Below are positions 1 to 12,400 of a stretch of 64,000 nucleotides of DNA, one piece after another (the stretch's first letter is position 1; each line of letters starts with the position of its first letter). The DNA comes from Anadara kagoshimensis. Lineage: Eukaryota; Mollusca; Bivalvia; Arcoida; Arcidae. Location of the stretch: NCBI GenBank assembly GCA_021292105.1, contig CM037869.1, positions 2,823,001 through 2,887,000 of the forward strand. Direction: 5' to 3'. The notes beneath the pieces are model-generated. The model was given only the letters and a program-made list of their open reading frames with translations. It was not told the origin of the DNA and did no database searches. A program made the translations under genes and the position numbers.

Positions 1-1915
1 GTTTGTTCATTTTGTGAAATTCAGATAAAAAATAGGTTACGCGTTTTTGCGTTTAATTTTGAAAAAATCGTAAAATAGCTTCAAATTGTTATAACTTGAC
101 TATTTGACCAGATAATGACATGGGGTTTTCAGTTTTGACATCTTCTTGTTAGTACCTTCAAAATGAGGTCAAGGTCAATTGTGAAGGTCGTGACCTAATT
201 TTTTTTTACCTCTGATTATAATTATTATCTCGAAAACTATAAACATTTTGTATAGGCATATATATTAGAATGTTGTAGGTATCGATACAGCGATCATTTT
301 GATGTATAGAAAAAGGTCATGGGTTCAAAGGTCAAGGTCACAGATGTGAAACAATACCAAAATGGTTAATTATCTCAAAAACTATAAACTTTTTGTATAG
401 GCATATATATTAGAATGTTGTAGGTATTGATACAACGATCATTTTGATGTATAGAAAAAGGTCATTGGTTCAAAGGTCAAGGTCACAGATAAAAAACAAT
501 ACCGAAACCGTTAATTTTCTGGAAAACTATAAACTTTTTGTATAGGCATGTATATTAGAATGTTGTAGGTATTGATACAACAATCATTTTGATATATAGA
601 AAAAGGTTATGGGTTCAAAGGTCAAGGTCACATATGCGAAACAATACGGAAATGTTTAATTATCTTGAAAACTATCAACATTTTGTATAGGCATGTATAT
701 TAGAATGTTGTAGGTATCGATACAACGATCATTTTGATGTATAGAAAAAGGTCATGGGTTCAAAGGTCAAGGTCACAGATGCGAAATAATACCGAAATGG
801 TTAATTATCTCGAAAACTATAAACTTTTTGTATAGGCATGTATATTAGAATGTTGTAGGTATTGATACAACAATCATTTTGATATATAGAAAAAGGTCAT
901 GGGTTCAAAGGTCAAGGTCACAGATGCGAAACAATACGGAAATGTTTAATTATCTCGAAAACTATAAACATTTTGTATAGGCATATATATTAGAATGTTG
1001 TAGGTATCGATACAACGATCATTTTGATGTATAGAAAAAGGTCATGGGTTCAAAGGTCAAGGTCACAGATGCGAAACAATACCGAAATGGTTAATTATCT
1101 CGAAAACTATAAACATTTTGTATAGGCATATATATTAGAATGTTGTAGGTATTGATACAACGATCATTTTGATGTATAGAAAGAGGTCATGGTTCAAAGG
1201 TCAAGGTCACAGATGCGAAACAATACCGAAATGGTTAATTATCTCGAAAACTATAAACATTTTGTATAGGCATATATATTAGAATGTTGTAGGTATCGAT
1301 ACAGCGATCATTTTGATGTATAGAAAAAGGTCATGGGTTCAAAGGTCAAGGTCACAGATGCGAAACAATACTGAAATGGTTAATTATCTCGAAAACTATA
1401 AACATTTTGTATAGGCATATATATTAGAATGTTGTAGGTATTGATATAACGATAATTTTGATGTATAGAAAGAGGTCATGGGTTCAAAGGTCAAGGTCAC
1501 AGATACAAAACAATACCGAAATGGTTAATCATCTCGAAAACTATAAACTTTTTGTATAGGCATGTATATTAGAATGTTGTAAGTATTGATACAACAATCA
1601 TTTTGTTATATAGAAAAAGGTCATGGGTTCAAAGGTCAAGGTCACAGATGCGAAACAATACAGAAATGTTTAATTATCTCAAAAACTATCAACTTTTTGT
1701 ATAGGCATGTATATTAGAATGTTGTAGGTATCGATACAACGATCATTTTGATGTATAAAAAAAGGACATGGGTTCAAAGGTCAAGGTCACAGATGTGAAA
1801 CAATACCGAAATGGTTAATTATCTCGAAAACTATAAACTTTTTGTATAGGCATGTATATTAGAATGTTGTAGGTATTGATACAATGGTTATCATGATGTA
1901 AAGAAAAAAGTCATT
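1..1915. repeat. 145-bp tandem repeat array, 11 copies, preceded by a diverged lead-in
   Basis: Period is 145 bp (one copy 144). The anchor CAAAGGTCAAGGTCAC starts at 326, 471, 616, 761, 906, 1051, 1195, 1340, 1485, 1630 and 1775. Every copy keeps TTCAAAGGTCAAGGTCAC, while other positions vary. Positions 1-230 are related lead-in sequence with a degenerate AGGTCAAGGTCA, and the last unit breaks down near 1880-1915. Long tandem cores like this occur inside non-autonomous mollusc elements. No coding capacity is seen. It lies downstream of UNC93-like exon 4, within the gene's next intron. Confidence 0.93.
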
Positions 1916-1971
1916 GGAGTTTAGTATTTATGTGTTCTTTAAATCTATCAGCTAGCCATTAGTTATCAGGT

Positions 1972-2002
1972 GAGCGTATCAGGCCCATGGGCCTCTTGTT
2001 CT
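1972..2002 (+). mobile_element. Element terminus with 14-bp palindrome AGGCCCATGGGCCT
   Basis: CAGGTGAGCG, a spacer, the perfect palindrome AGGCCCATGGGCCT (1981-1994) and CTTGTT follow the 145-bp array directly. Similar ends occur at 53624-53652 (palindrome decayed) and 56677-56708 (AGGTCCATGGACCT). A hairpin next to an element end recalls Helitron-type 3' termini. That classification is inference; no transposase is present. Confidence 0.55.
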
Positions 2003-2439
2003 GTATTGTTATTATTTTTATTATTTATTGTTTTCTTTGTTCATTTTCCTGTTTGTATCCAATAATGTATGTCGCAATTTTGCTTCTTCATTTTATATTT
2101 TTGTTTATTTAATGGATTTTTGCTTTTTAAAATAATATTTGTATTTCGCTTTTGTCTTTCAGGCTAGTAAAACATCTAATCACATGAAAAAATGAGATAA
2201 AATGGCACAGAAATGCCTCTATACAAAAATATTTATTGCGTAAAAATTGATGAAAAACAATGACAAGTTCAAACATTAGCCTTGCAATACAATTCCAGAC
2301 GAGTAGTTTCTCTGGATTTGAAAGTTAACATGGGAATTTTGATTAAACAAACGCATGACTGAATATATAAAATAGAATCAACGATGAATAAAGGAATATT
2401 TGAAATACTGTCAGCATTGATGCTAGAAAATCGATGTCA

Positions 2440-2577
2440 TTACATAACGTATATGATTGGTTCTATCCAGAAAACAGTTCCAATAACTTATATTTTAAAA
2501 TTAACTTATACCTCTAAGAATCTACCATCGAGATAGGATATTCTATTATTCAAATTATCGCACAACTTGAATAAACA

Positions 2578-2616
<39 letters not shown>

Positions 2617-2743
2617 AATAAACCTTTACGATTGGAAAGCAGGCGTTAGTTTCATTAACATATAGTTGTTCGCTCTCACAATCAACCATCAAGTTGATGG
2701 GAATTCTATTATTCCAGTTACTGCGTTACTGCACAACTAACGG

Positions 2744-2779
<36 letters not shown>

Positions 2780-2780
2780 T
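2440..2780. repeat. Diverged 160-bp tandem duplication, each half ending in a (TC)n tract
   Basis: Two related segments share a CCATC-A-G-T-G block, TTCTATTATTC, GCACAACT and then a TC microsatellite (2581-2614 and 2745-2776). The remaining sequence from about 2003 to 3020 has no coding signal. Confidence 0.6.
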
Positions 2781-3029
2781 GAATTTATATTCTGCTGACA
2801 TAAAGGCTGATTCTTACGCAAAAAATTGCAAATAGTTGAATAGCCGCCATTGGCAGATTCTGCAATACTGTTTTAAAAATTAATTCTTAGGGAACACTTG
2901 TTCAATTTGAGACAAGCATTAAAGACGTCAAGAAAGATAAACATTGTGTTTTTATTTGTTTATAATTTAAATATTACAAACCCAATAGGCAAATTTGTAT
3001 ATTATTGTCCAAAATATACTATTGTTAAA

Positions 3030-3265
3030 ATTTGTTACCAGTTAAAATTTGAAATTCTTCAAAAACTAAGATATACTCCCTCATGCAAAGTATTTCCTTA
3101 GCTAAATTTGGTAAAATATATTTTGGTTTTTTAGAGTTTCTATTCACCGTCATGAAAAAGTTTTGATTTCAAAATTTTTGTCCAAACACTACTGATGAGA
3201 AATTGTATTCCGAAACATCCGTCTAGTGCTGTGAAATTAAAACTGGTATTATATGTAATTACATT
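3030..3265 (+). repeat. Dispersed repeat family C, near-full copy
   Basis: About 200 bp: TTCAAAAACTAAG at the start, GTATTTCCTTAGCTAAATT, then GATGAGAAATTGTATTCCGA, and an end with AAATTAAAACTGGTAT and TATGTAATT. Other copies: 25705-25910 and 31915-32120 (same orientation), 38035-38215 and 11988-12095 (opposite). Shorter pieces lie at 6490-6560, 9470-9530, 15085-15150, 25290-25390 and 40965-41075. This copy ends 33 bp from UNC93-like exon 4. The family is unknown to me and has no terminal inverted repeats. Confidence 0.7.
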
Positions 3266-3297
3266 AATTACAATCAAACATATTCCAGCATACTTAC

Positions 3298-3411
3298 CTT
3301 ATTAAAATCAGCAAACATAAAGCCTTGTTGTAAACCACTGAATATTAGAAGTGGAATCAGTAACCTAAACGTCTTGTGTGTTGTCAACAATGATAAATGT
3401 TGTTGAACAAT
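3298..3411 (-). CDS. UNC93-like exon 4 (start of TM7)
   Basis: This exon has 38 codons, phase 0-0, from acceptor TTTTTAATTACAG to donor AAG/GTAAGT. It encodes IVQQHLSLLTTHKTFRLL followed by IPLLIFSGLQQGFMFADFNK. The segment L-IP-L-FSGLQQGFMF-DF-K is the best-conserved signature of the second half of UNC93 proteins, at the entry of TM7. Exons for TM8-TM12 are not found between here and position 1. That stretch is a tandem repeat plus microsatellite, so they must lie outside the window. Confidence 0.9.
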
Positions 3412-6400
3412 CTGTAATTAAAAATAAAAATTAAGACAGACTGATATAATATGTAATGCAATACACATAATCAACGTCTATAGTACATGTATGTTCCATT
3501 TCTGATTACTCCAAATTTGAATTTTGCATTATTTTCAGATATACTGTGAACTTAAAGTTGCAATGTCGAACATGAATAAAAATTCAATCAAACTTAAAAG
3601 CATTGAAAAATACCACGTACCATAGTAAAAATTTGATTTTATCAATACTTAAATTTTCGCCTAATCTCGAATTAAAATAATCAACTAGGTCTTGTTCGCC
3701 AAACTTTAACTTAATCTTTATTTTCTGAGATACTCTTTTAAAAAGTACCTATTTCCGCAAATGTATAAAATACTTTTCATTTAAAGTTTTATATTTCAAC
3801 AATTTTCAGAAATCTGTCTTCCAATAAATTGAATTTGTGGAAAATTGGAGACGATAAGATGTATGTAATGTGATCATTATATCAAGTGCTCCTCTCAAAT
3901 AGGAATGGTTCAAGTTTAACTATCAATCCTTATCCAAAGTTTCCTTTAACTTAAACCTGGCCAAATTTTACAAGCCTTTTGATCTTAATAAATATTTCCG
4001 TACAACAAAAACGCAAAAGAGCAAGTTTTAGAATTACCACTGGAATCCATGGATAACTTGAAATTGAACTTTTGAAATTGTCAGATTAAAGTCAAAGTAA
4101 TAATATCATCAACAAATATACTTATCCATGGCCGAATCACAATTCAGAAGCAAGGTAAAAACTTTGGATATCTAAGTTAAGGAATGTTTGTAAAACTATC
4201 CCAGTGGTCTTGTTTTATACCTTACACTTTTGTTATTAACTTTTTGTTCTGTACAAGCATCATTCTAAAATCATTTCTAAAGTAAGATTTTTACCTAATC
4301 TAAACCTGACAAAATTGAATGATAACATATAATACTAAGGAAGTTATGTTGACATTTTAAACATCATCTAAAGCCTATGATATTACGTCTAAAATGTCTA
4401 TTCTTACTACCATAAAAGCCATAATTTGCTCAATTAAAGCTAGAGAGAATCAACATTAAGAAATATTTGTGAAACTGATGCGGATGAAAGAACATGCCTT
4501 TAAGTGATATTCAATGTTTTTTTTCTAAAAATTAATGAAACTTTAATGAATAAAAAATTGTCTGGTTCAAGATCACGTGTTCAAGTTAATTTTCCATTTT
4601 TTGTTTTACTTTTAGTTTGGGTTGTGCTTTGGACATGGATTGCTGTGGTTGTTTTTATCCATCCCTAATGAATAATAAAAATAAAACACGCAGTTGTTTT
4701 TACAGTAATATGTCCTTGAACATCGTAAATATCAGGATGTTCATTAACGCAGAAAAATGATAGTAATGTAATGAAAGTCTGAAAGTCAGCGAATGTATTT
4801 TTCTTATCATAATTAGAATTTGAAAAATAATCATCGTGACCATATGATATTTAATGTCTTGTGAAAAAGACGGAAATGTCATCTTGGAAAGGAAATGCTA
4901 CTCCATTAGGTGTATATACAGATAGGGTATGCCTGCCAATCACGAACTAAAAGTCATTTTATACATAGAAAATCGGATATCATTACGGAAGCGAAACTTC
5001 ATTGGAAGACTAGCAGTATCTACTCATGTTTTATATACATTATCAGGGCTGCAACAAGGAAATCAATTCTGTACGAAAAATTATGGTGTCTTTGGCATGA
5101 AATCAAAACAATACATTTTGAAATCAAAATTAAATTTAACTTAAAATTTACGAAACAAAGCCGAACTAACATAAAACAGGCACGTACACGATGTATATTC
5201 CTCTATAGATAAAACAGTACTTATTTTGGTGACACAAATAGAAAAAACACTGTGTTGCATTTATGTTCTATAAGGGCATGACTATAGGAACCCCATTCAT
5301 TGCAAAAATCGTTGACCAGAGAGGAAAAAGAGACTAAATGATGGCTTTATTGCACAGTGTAAAAATAGGAAATCGACTGCTTTTTGTTTTAAAATTGTTG
5401 AATTACTATTCTAAAAATAGATGGGGAGATTACAATTGAAAAACAAGCAACAGCCACCGTAACTAGAATATATACCTTCTGGTAAAATAAAGTGTTAAAC
5501 TTAATTTGTCAGTTTGTTTTTAATTTGCTTAAAGATTGTAATTTTGAAATGGATAGTTATGTTTGATTTTGATAAGCAAGACCCAGATTAACCAAAAACA
5601 TCACACAAAACAATTCAATAATAAATCAAAAACAAGAATAGACAAAAACATATTGGTACCACTGGTGATATAATTCCAGAATTTCTTCATACATAAGAGC
5701 AAATTCCCAGTGGCGTTGTGATTATTACGAAAATACAGAAATCACAACAACCCCGCTTATTTTACAACGAGTGGTCCATAAATATACATATTTAAATAAT
5801 ATAACGATGACCTGTAGTCAATCAAAAACAAACATACCAATCCATCTCCGAATCACAATTCAGAAGCAAAGTAAAAACATTGCAATTGACAAGTTAGGTT
5901 AGACACGTGAACTTCCACCAGGGAAGTGAGGCCGGGTGCTCCGGAAGGGTAAGCACCTCCTGTTTAGCTAGCTACACCCGCCACGTGTGTAATCAAAATT
6001 GTGTGAAAGGAACATGGAACTACGAGACGTCAACTATATCCAAGGCAATCCTGGACACAGAGACATCAAACTTATCAACAATACTGTGATGACGGCCATA
6101 AAAGTTTTTGAGGGCCTTGATAAGCCTAGGCTTGCAATATCCCTGAGTCAACAATTTATTTGCAAGCAGCCTACTTCGTTGTACAAAGTCCCCGTAGTGG
6201 GAACAAGCTCTACCATAGCATATTAATTGGGAAACAAATACACCATAAGCAGGAGAAGCAGGTATATTGCTGCATAAAAAAGGAAAGTTGACAATAGAAA
6301 AATTGAAGTCATGACGTTTGTCATAAAGTTTCAAATGCAGCCTTTCCTGTGCGTCATAATTCAGGTATAAGTCTAAATATGAAGCAGAATCAGTCGTGTC

Positions 6401-9400
6401 TTTTATTTCAAGCTCACTAGGATAGATGACATTTACATAGTCTCCAAATTTAGGATTGTTAATTATTATTAAAATTAAAATTTATTAAAAAACATATTTG
6501 GATTTCTAGAATTTTAGTCCGATCACTTCTGATGAACAATTTGATTAAGTGATAATTTTTATAGAAACGAAATGACTGTACAAGAGCTTATATCCTTTAT
6601 ACAATTAAAACAATTGTAAGAAGTGGTGTATTGATTACATAAGAAACAAATCATTGAAGCAATATGTGACAATCAACTTTATAACATATATTCAATATGC
6701 CAGTCATAAAACATTGTTATAATTTAGTTTCTGTTTAACCACTGATTGCTTTCCACTTTATATGATCCAATTTTTCCATGATAAACAATCATCAGTAACT
6801 TCTTTAGTGACACATTCTGTTTGGTTTTTTACATGAACACATGCACTATCTAATTTTTCCAATGCGAGTCTTAGGTTTAACATAGGAATAAAGCAATTAT
6901 TAATGCAAGTTTATTTTACATTGTTTTTGACGTTGTTTCAGTGAGTAATTAAAAGTCTTTATTAGTTACACAACGAAGAAAATTCCACCAGCAGAGATAC
7001 AGACCAAGTAGAAAACAAATCAAAAAAACAAATATAATAGTCCGTGTTCTAATCACAAACTCAATGCAAAGTTTAAAAAATTGAAACTGTCAAATTCACC
7101 TTAACACGTGGAATGTTAATATGGAACTTAGGCCGGGGTCCATGGAAAGGTAATCACTTCATGTGTAGCTAGTTTCACTAGCCATTTGTGTAATTAAAAT
7201 TGAAGAACTAAATTATACCCTTCCAGAACAACTGACCTTACCAACAAAAGATATAGTGTTTAACTTAATTTGTCAGTTTTCAAAGTTCTTTTATTCTCTT
7301 TAGGATTGTAATCTGAAAAAAATCGGTATGATGTTTACGATAGATAGTTTTTTGATCGAAGTTTTAAAACCTTTTGCAAAATCTTCAAGGAATTATTAAA
7401 GTGTACTTTATCACAAGGAACCATCACCAGCTTCAACTCATTTTGAAAATCATTATCATTACAACTTATCAAAAACGCTCTCCATCTATACATTTATCAA
7501 ATAAAAAACATGATATTATTAGTTAAAATTAAAAGCTATATAATAACGAGAAGATGTAGACGTCAAATTTGCTGATTTTTCTATTGAAATAAATTCCTAG
7601 TCTTTGTAAATTACCTTTTAAATCTATCACTATTTGAATTGTTTCCATGGAAATCGACTCTTTGAACATACCAATGCATTATTTAAAACTACTACTTAAA
7701 TAAAACCATACTCGTAAATAATTGTTTGTAGCTTTATAGTTATATTGAAATCATAAAGTTCTATATATTATACACAGTGTACAGAATAAATCTTCATTAG
7801 AAACAACTAAAGTGACAATTTCTGTTATTTCATATTCATGGCATTTGTTATAATTTTAGTCTTGGATGTAATTTATAGTGACAAATGTTTTTAGAAATAG
7901 TAATTGATCTGAAAACAATTACTGAGGCAACCATTTCAGAGAGATAATCTATGACTTATATTCTTTTATAGCTACCAAATAAATAATATATATTATTTAT
8001 ATAATAAAGAGAAATAAGTGTTGCTAAAGTAACCAGAAGACAGTAACAGCAAAACTTCAAAATGCGACAAAAGATAACACAAGATAAACTAACATTGGGA
8101 TCATAGCTAAACAGGAGGTGATAACCCTTCCGGAGCACCCGGCCTCACTTCCCTGGTGGAAGTTCACGTGTCTAACCCAATTTTTAGTTCCAAATGTTTT
8201 ACTTTACTTCTGGATTGTGATTCGGACATGAATTAATATGTTTGTTTTTTTATTATTATAACCTTTGGGTGGACATCGGGCAATATATGTATAGTACTTT
8301 TTGAGGACACCCCGTACCATCAACAATATTTTCTAACAAATGAATTAAACACAAACATAACATCACAATCCCAAAAGTTAAATAAAAGCTTTGAAATAAT
8401 TCAGCAAATTAAAAACAACACAATTGATTTCAACACAAACAGATTCAACAAAAAAAATTTAATCCTTAAAAATTTACTTGTACTTTTTTTTCATAAAAAA
8501 TCTTGTCAAAATTCATCTGTTTGATTCGAGACCAACACAATTGTTTTAATAAACCCTAACTTAACCCTTGTACCTACGAAGAAAATGCTTCCCATTTCAA
8601 TATGTCTCTCATAAAAAGACATTTTAAATTTAAAAATGAGACCACTTTTGTTATTACTAAACCTGTTTTAATTTGTCAGTTTGTCGTTTCAGAATCAAAT
8701 TATAATAGAAACGTGAAGATCTACCCCATTAGTAATATATGATATAGGACTGTCCACTTTATATAATTCAATAAGTCCAGTATAAAGCGTTATCAGAAAC
8801 AACCATTTATGTTTCTTTATAAATGCCCTAGGGATATAGTTGACGATTTAGAACTGTGACAGGAGCTTTTTTATGTATTTATATAGAATAAAGGCATTAA
8901 ATTATGTATGTTAAAAGTGTCTGTGTGTGGGAAGTAGTAAAGTGTCATGCTCAAACACATTATATTACAGCAGTGCCTAGTCCTGACAATACTCAGAAAA
9001 TCTTAAATATCAAAGGTAAATGTTACAATACGCTTCAATAATGTAAAAACCCCAGTGTTATATCTGCTTTTACCTTACAGTAAGGCTTTGCTTAAAGTTA
9101 TTACAAAGAATAAGTTTTACAACATGATTATAAGAAAGATCTGTCAATATTTACATAGACCTAATATGGCCTATTTACTTATTCGGTTGTAAATTGTCTC
9201 AACGTTTGCCAAAGCATTTTTTTTTTTGCTTTCTTGGAGCCATTTCTTGCTATGTCAAGTCACCTATTTACTTTTACCGTAATAAATAGTCACAACATTT
9301 CTTCATAGGAAGGCTTTTTCGAGGTTAAGATTTTTCTTGTAAAAAATTTCTGCCTTCTCTCAAGTACATGTCTTTCGGATAAACAATCTCACTTTTCATT

Positions 9401-12400
9401 CCTTGATTAAGACACTTGATATGCACGTATATGTTAGCATTTTAAAATATTTAAACATTTTGTCTAATTTTGCATCACCAGACGGCCGTTTCGGAACAAA
9501 ATTTCTCTTACACTATTGCCAAAAGTGTATAACCATTTCTCATGAATAATCAAAGGGTTCTAAAAATCTTATTTATGTTATTCTACGGCACATCTAGTGA
9601 GTCAATTTGAATGTTCCAGATACATATCATATTTAGCGTTCGTTCGTATATACTTGTATTGAAAGTAAATAAAAGAAATTCTAGTATGAAAAGTTGGCAG
9701 CAACAACGAAAGAAAGAACAAATGATAAGATGTAAAGACATAAGAGGCCAGTATCTACTCATGGATCTGTATATTTATGATTGATGATTATTATGTCTTA
9801 AAAAACCATTTCTGGATTAAGACAATAAAAATCAATTATTGCGAACGCTATAAGAACACTACTGTACTGGCCCAAATCAAAATATGAAGGTCCTTTTTAT
9901 AGACTATACTCGTATAAATTGAAAGTTGACTTGTGGTCTTTTAGGCAGCCTTCATCGGTCTGATTCGAAACTATAGTTCTCTTGTATAGCCTGCATTGAT
10001 CTTAATAGAAAATATGGATGTCCTTTGTATATCGAGCATTGGTCTAAATAGAAAAATTTCTATGGAAGACCATTGTAAAGACTATACTCATCCGAGTCAA
10101 AACCTATAACCTTCGTTTTCTGAATGGAAACCCCTTTTATAGCATGCATCCAAACCTTTTTGGTCCCACTAAAAGTCAACAAGCACAAAATCATAAATAA
10201 AGACAAATTAAAGACAAATTAAAGACAAACTGGCAAATTAGGTTAAAAACGTGGACTTTCACAAATAAAAGGAATTGAGGCTGGGTGCTCCATAAGGGAA
10301 AGCACCTCTAATTTAGCTAGCTACACCCGTCACTTATGTAATCACTAAGGCTACGGATGAAAACATTTCTAAGGTCACACCTTAAAGAAAAATAATGACA
10401 ACGTTTAACCTAGTTGTATGACTCTTGTTCTACTTTCAGGATTAAAGTACATGATCAGTTTGATAAAAACTCTGATCAGATCAAGTAATTTGGTCATGTA
10501 TGTCAAAATGTTAGCAGATTTATACTCCTCCAGAACCATTTAAGCTTTATCAACATACCAATTGATTATCTGTATAGACGATTGTCCATTTCCTTATTTA
10601 AAACGATTTATCAGACAAAGAAGGAACCATGCAAATTGACTGGTAGTCAAACATCCCCGACCGCACATTGATTAATATCTGGACAGTTTGACCAATATAA
10701 CAGAATTAAATTCAGGGTTTTGAAACAACCAACTTACTTTGGTGGTAGATGATTCGTTTTGCTTCTGTGTTTGTGGGTTGTTAAAGTCCTAATAAATAAC
10801 ATAGTAAGACAAACCAAGATTGATGTAGTTCCTGATATACACAAGTTATTGATAATGAAATCGTGTTTAAGTGACTGTGATTAATACAGAAGGTTGAGCT
10901 TGATTCGTTATCATTAGAGTATAAAAGAAAAATCTAATCTAGATATCTTAGATGTAATTTCTGGTACATTAATTTGCACTTGTATTATAAAGCAAACCCA
11001 AACATATCAGTACATGTAACATAATAAGTATTTAACAACAAATGGCTTAAAATTATGTAGTTATTTGTTCATTGGCGAAGCCTTAATCTTAGAACAAGTT
11101 ACATAAACACGCTAGTCAATGTTCACATCACAATCCCAAAGCAAATTGAAACCCTTTCATTAAAACAAAAACCAGCTTACTAATCAATGTCCAAATCACA
11201 AACCGAACGCAAAGTAAAAACTTTAAAAACTAGAAAATTAGATTAAACATGTGAACTTCCACCATGCAAATGAAGCCGGGTGCTCTGGAAGTTGTAGGAA
11301 CTGTCTAGCTAGTTCTACCATTTACTCAGTATCTTATTCGTGTAAATTTGATTTTGGACATCTACATTAGGTGAATCATTTAATTAGATAGAGTAGGTAC
11401 GTAAAATAATGAATAGAATCATACGTAATTCATTCACAAATAGAGCTTACGTTCTCAAGTTTGCTTGGATACCTGCAATGCAAACTAAACCTACCAAAAA
11501 AAAAAAAGAAAGAAAAAGGAATTTGACCAAATTTTGAACTGAAATTTTATTTCGTAAGTAATTGTTTCTATGCGTCGTGATTGAAAAAGAGTCAACCTTA
11601 AAACTTCATGTGCTATTCTACAGTCCTTTTTAAAGAATACTATTGAGACACTTCACAAAAGGCAATCCATTTTCCTAAGAGCCGTTAGCTTTCAATATCA
11701 TATAGGAATATTAATGAAGCCGTGATGTCATATTCGGATATAACCTTTAAGAGAACATATGCTACACCATTCTTATGCATTGTGACATATATGGATTTCT
11801 TGCTTTTTATTCTGCAGTCCTTTAATAAACGCGTAGAACCGTCAGCTTTCAAATCTAAATTGGAATGTAATTAAACTGTGATGCCATATTCAGATAATAA
11901 AACGTTGAAAATTGACAAAATTAGTTGAACACCTGCACTTCCAACAGTAAAGTAAGACGGACGCTCATGAAGGCCACCACTTTCTGTTAATTACATATTA
12001 TACCAGTTTTAATTTTACAGCAATAGACGACCGTTTCGAAACTGCAATTCTTCATCCGTAGTTCTTGGACCAAAATTATAAAAACCAAAATTGTTTCAAA
12101 GCTCGTAGCTACACTCGCCACATGTGAAATACAAAATTGGATTGAAAGGTGATTGGAACTAAGCGATAAATTATATCCAGTACAACTTTGGATACAGCGA
12201 TATCATACTTATCAACAATACTGTAATAACGGTAGAACTTATGCTATCAGTGTGCCTTATGACATTTAAGTTTTCCTAAGCAGTGTTACTCCGTACGTTA
12301 CATTGTTGTAAGATAATCTATTTAAGCCCCATACCACTCTACTCCTACACAGACAACATCTCATTTTAACATACATAATTTATTTTTTATTCTTTATTTT

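Larger units (their letters stand above)
3412..10737 (-). other. UNC93-like intron 3: AT-rich, family A copies
   Basis: From 3412 to about 5800 I see only unremarkable AT-rich sequence; its open frames of up to 100 codons show no homology. Family A copies lie at 5800-6180 (+, the longest in the window), 7040-7202 (+, diverged), 8108-8265 (-) and 10220-10345 (+). Family C pieces are at 6490-6560 and 9470-9530. The stretch 9870-10150 has a weak, roughly 60-bp repeating pattern (ACTATA...GAAA...TGG...CCTTT). Nothing else is apparent. Confidence 0.6.
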
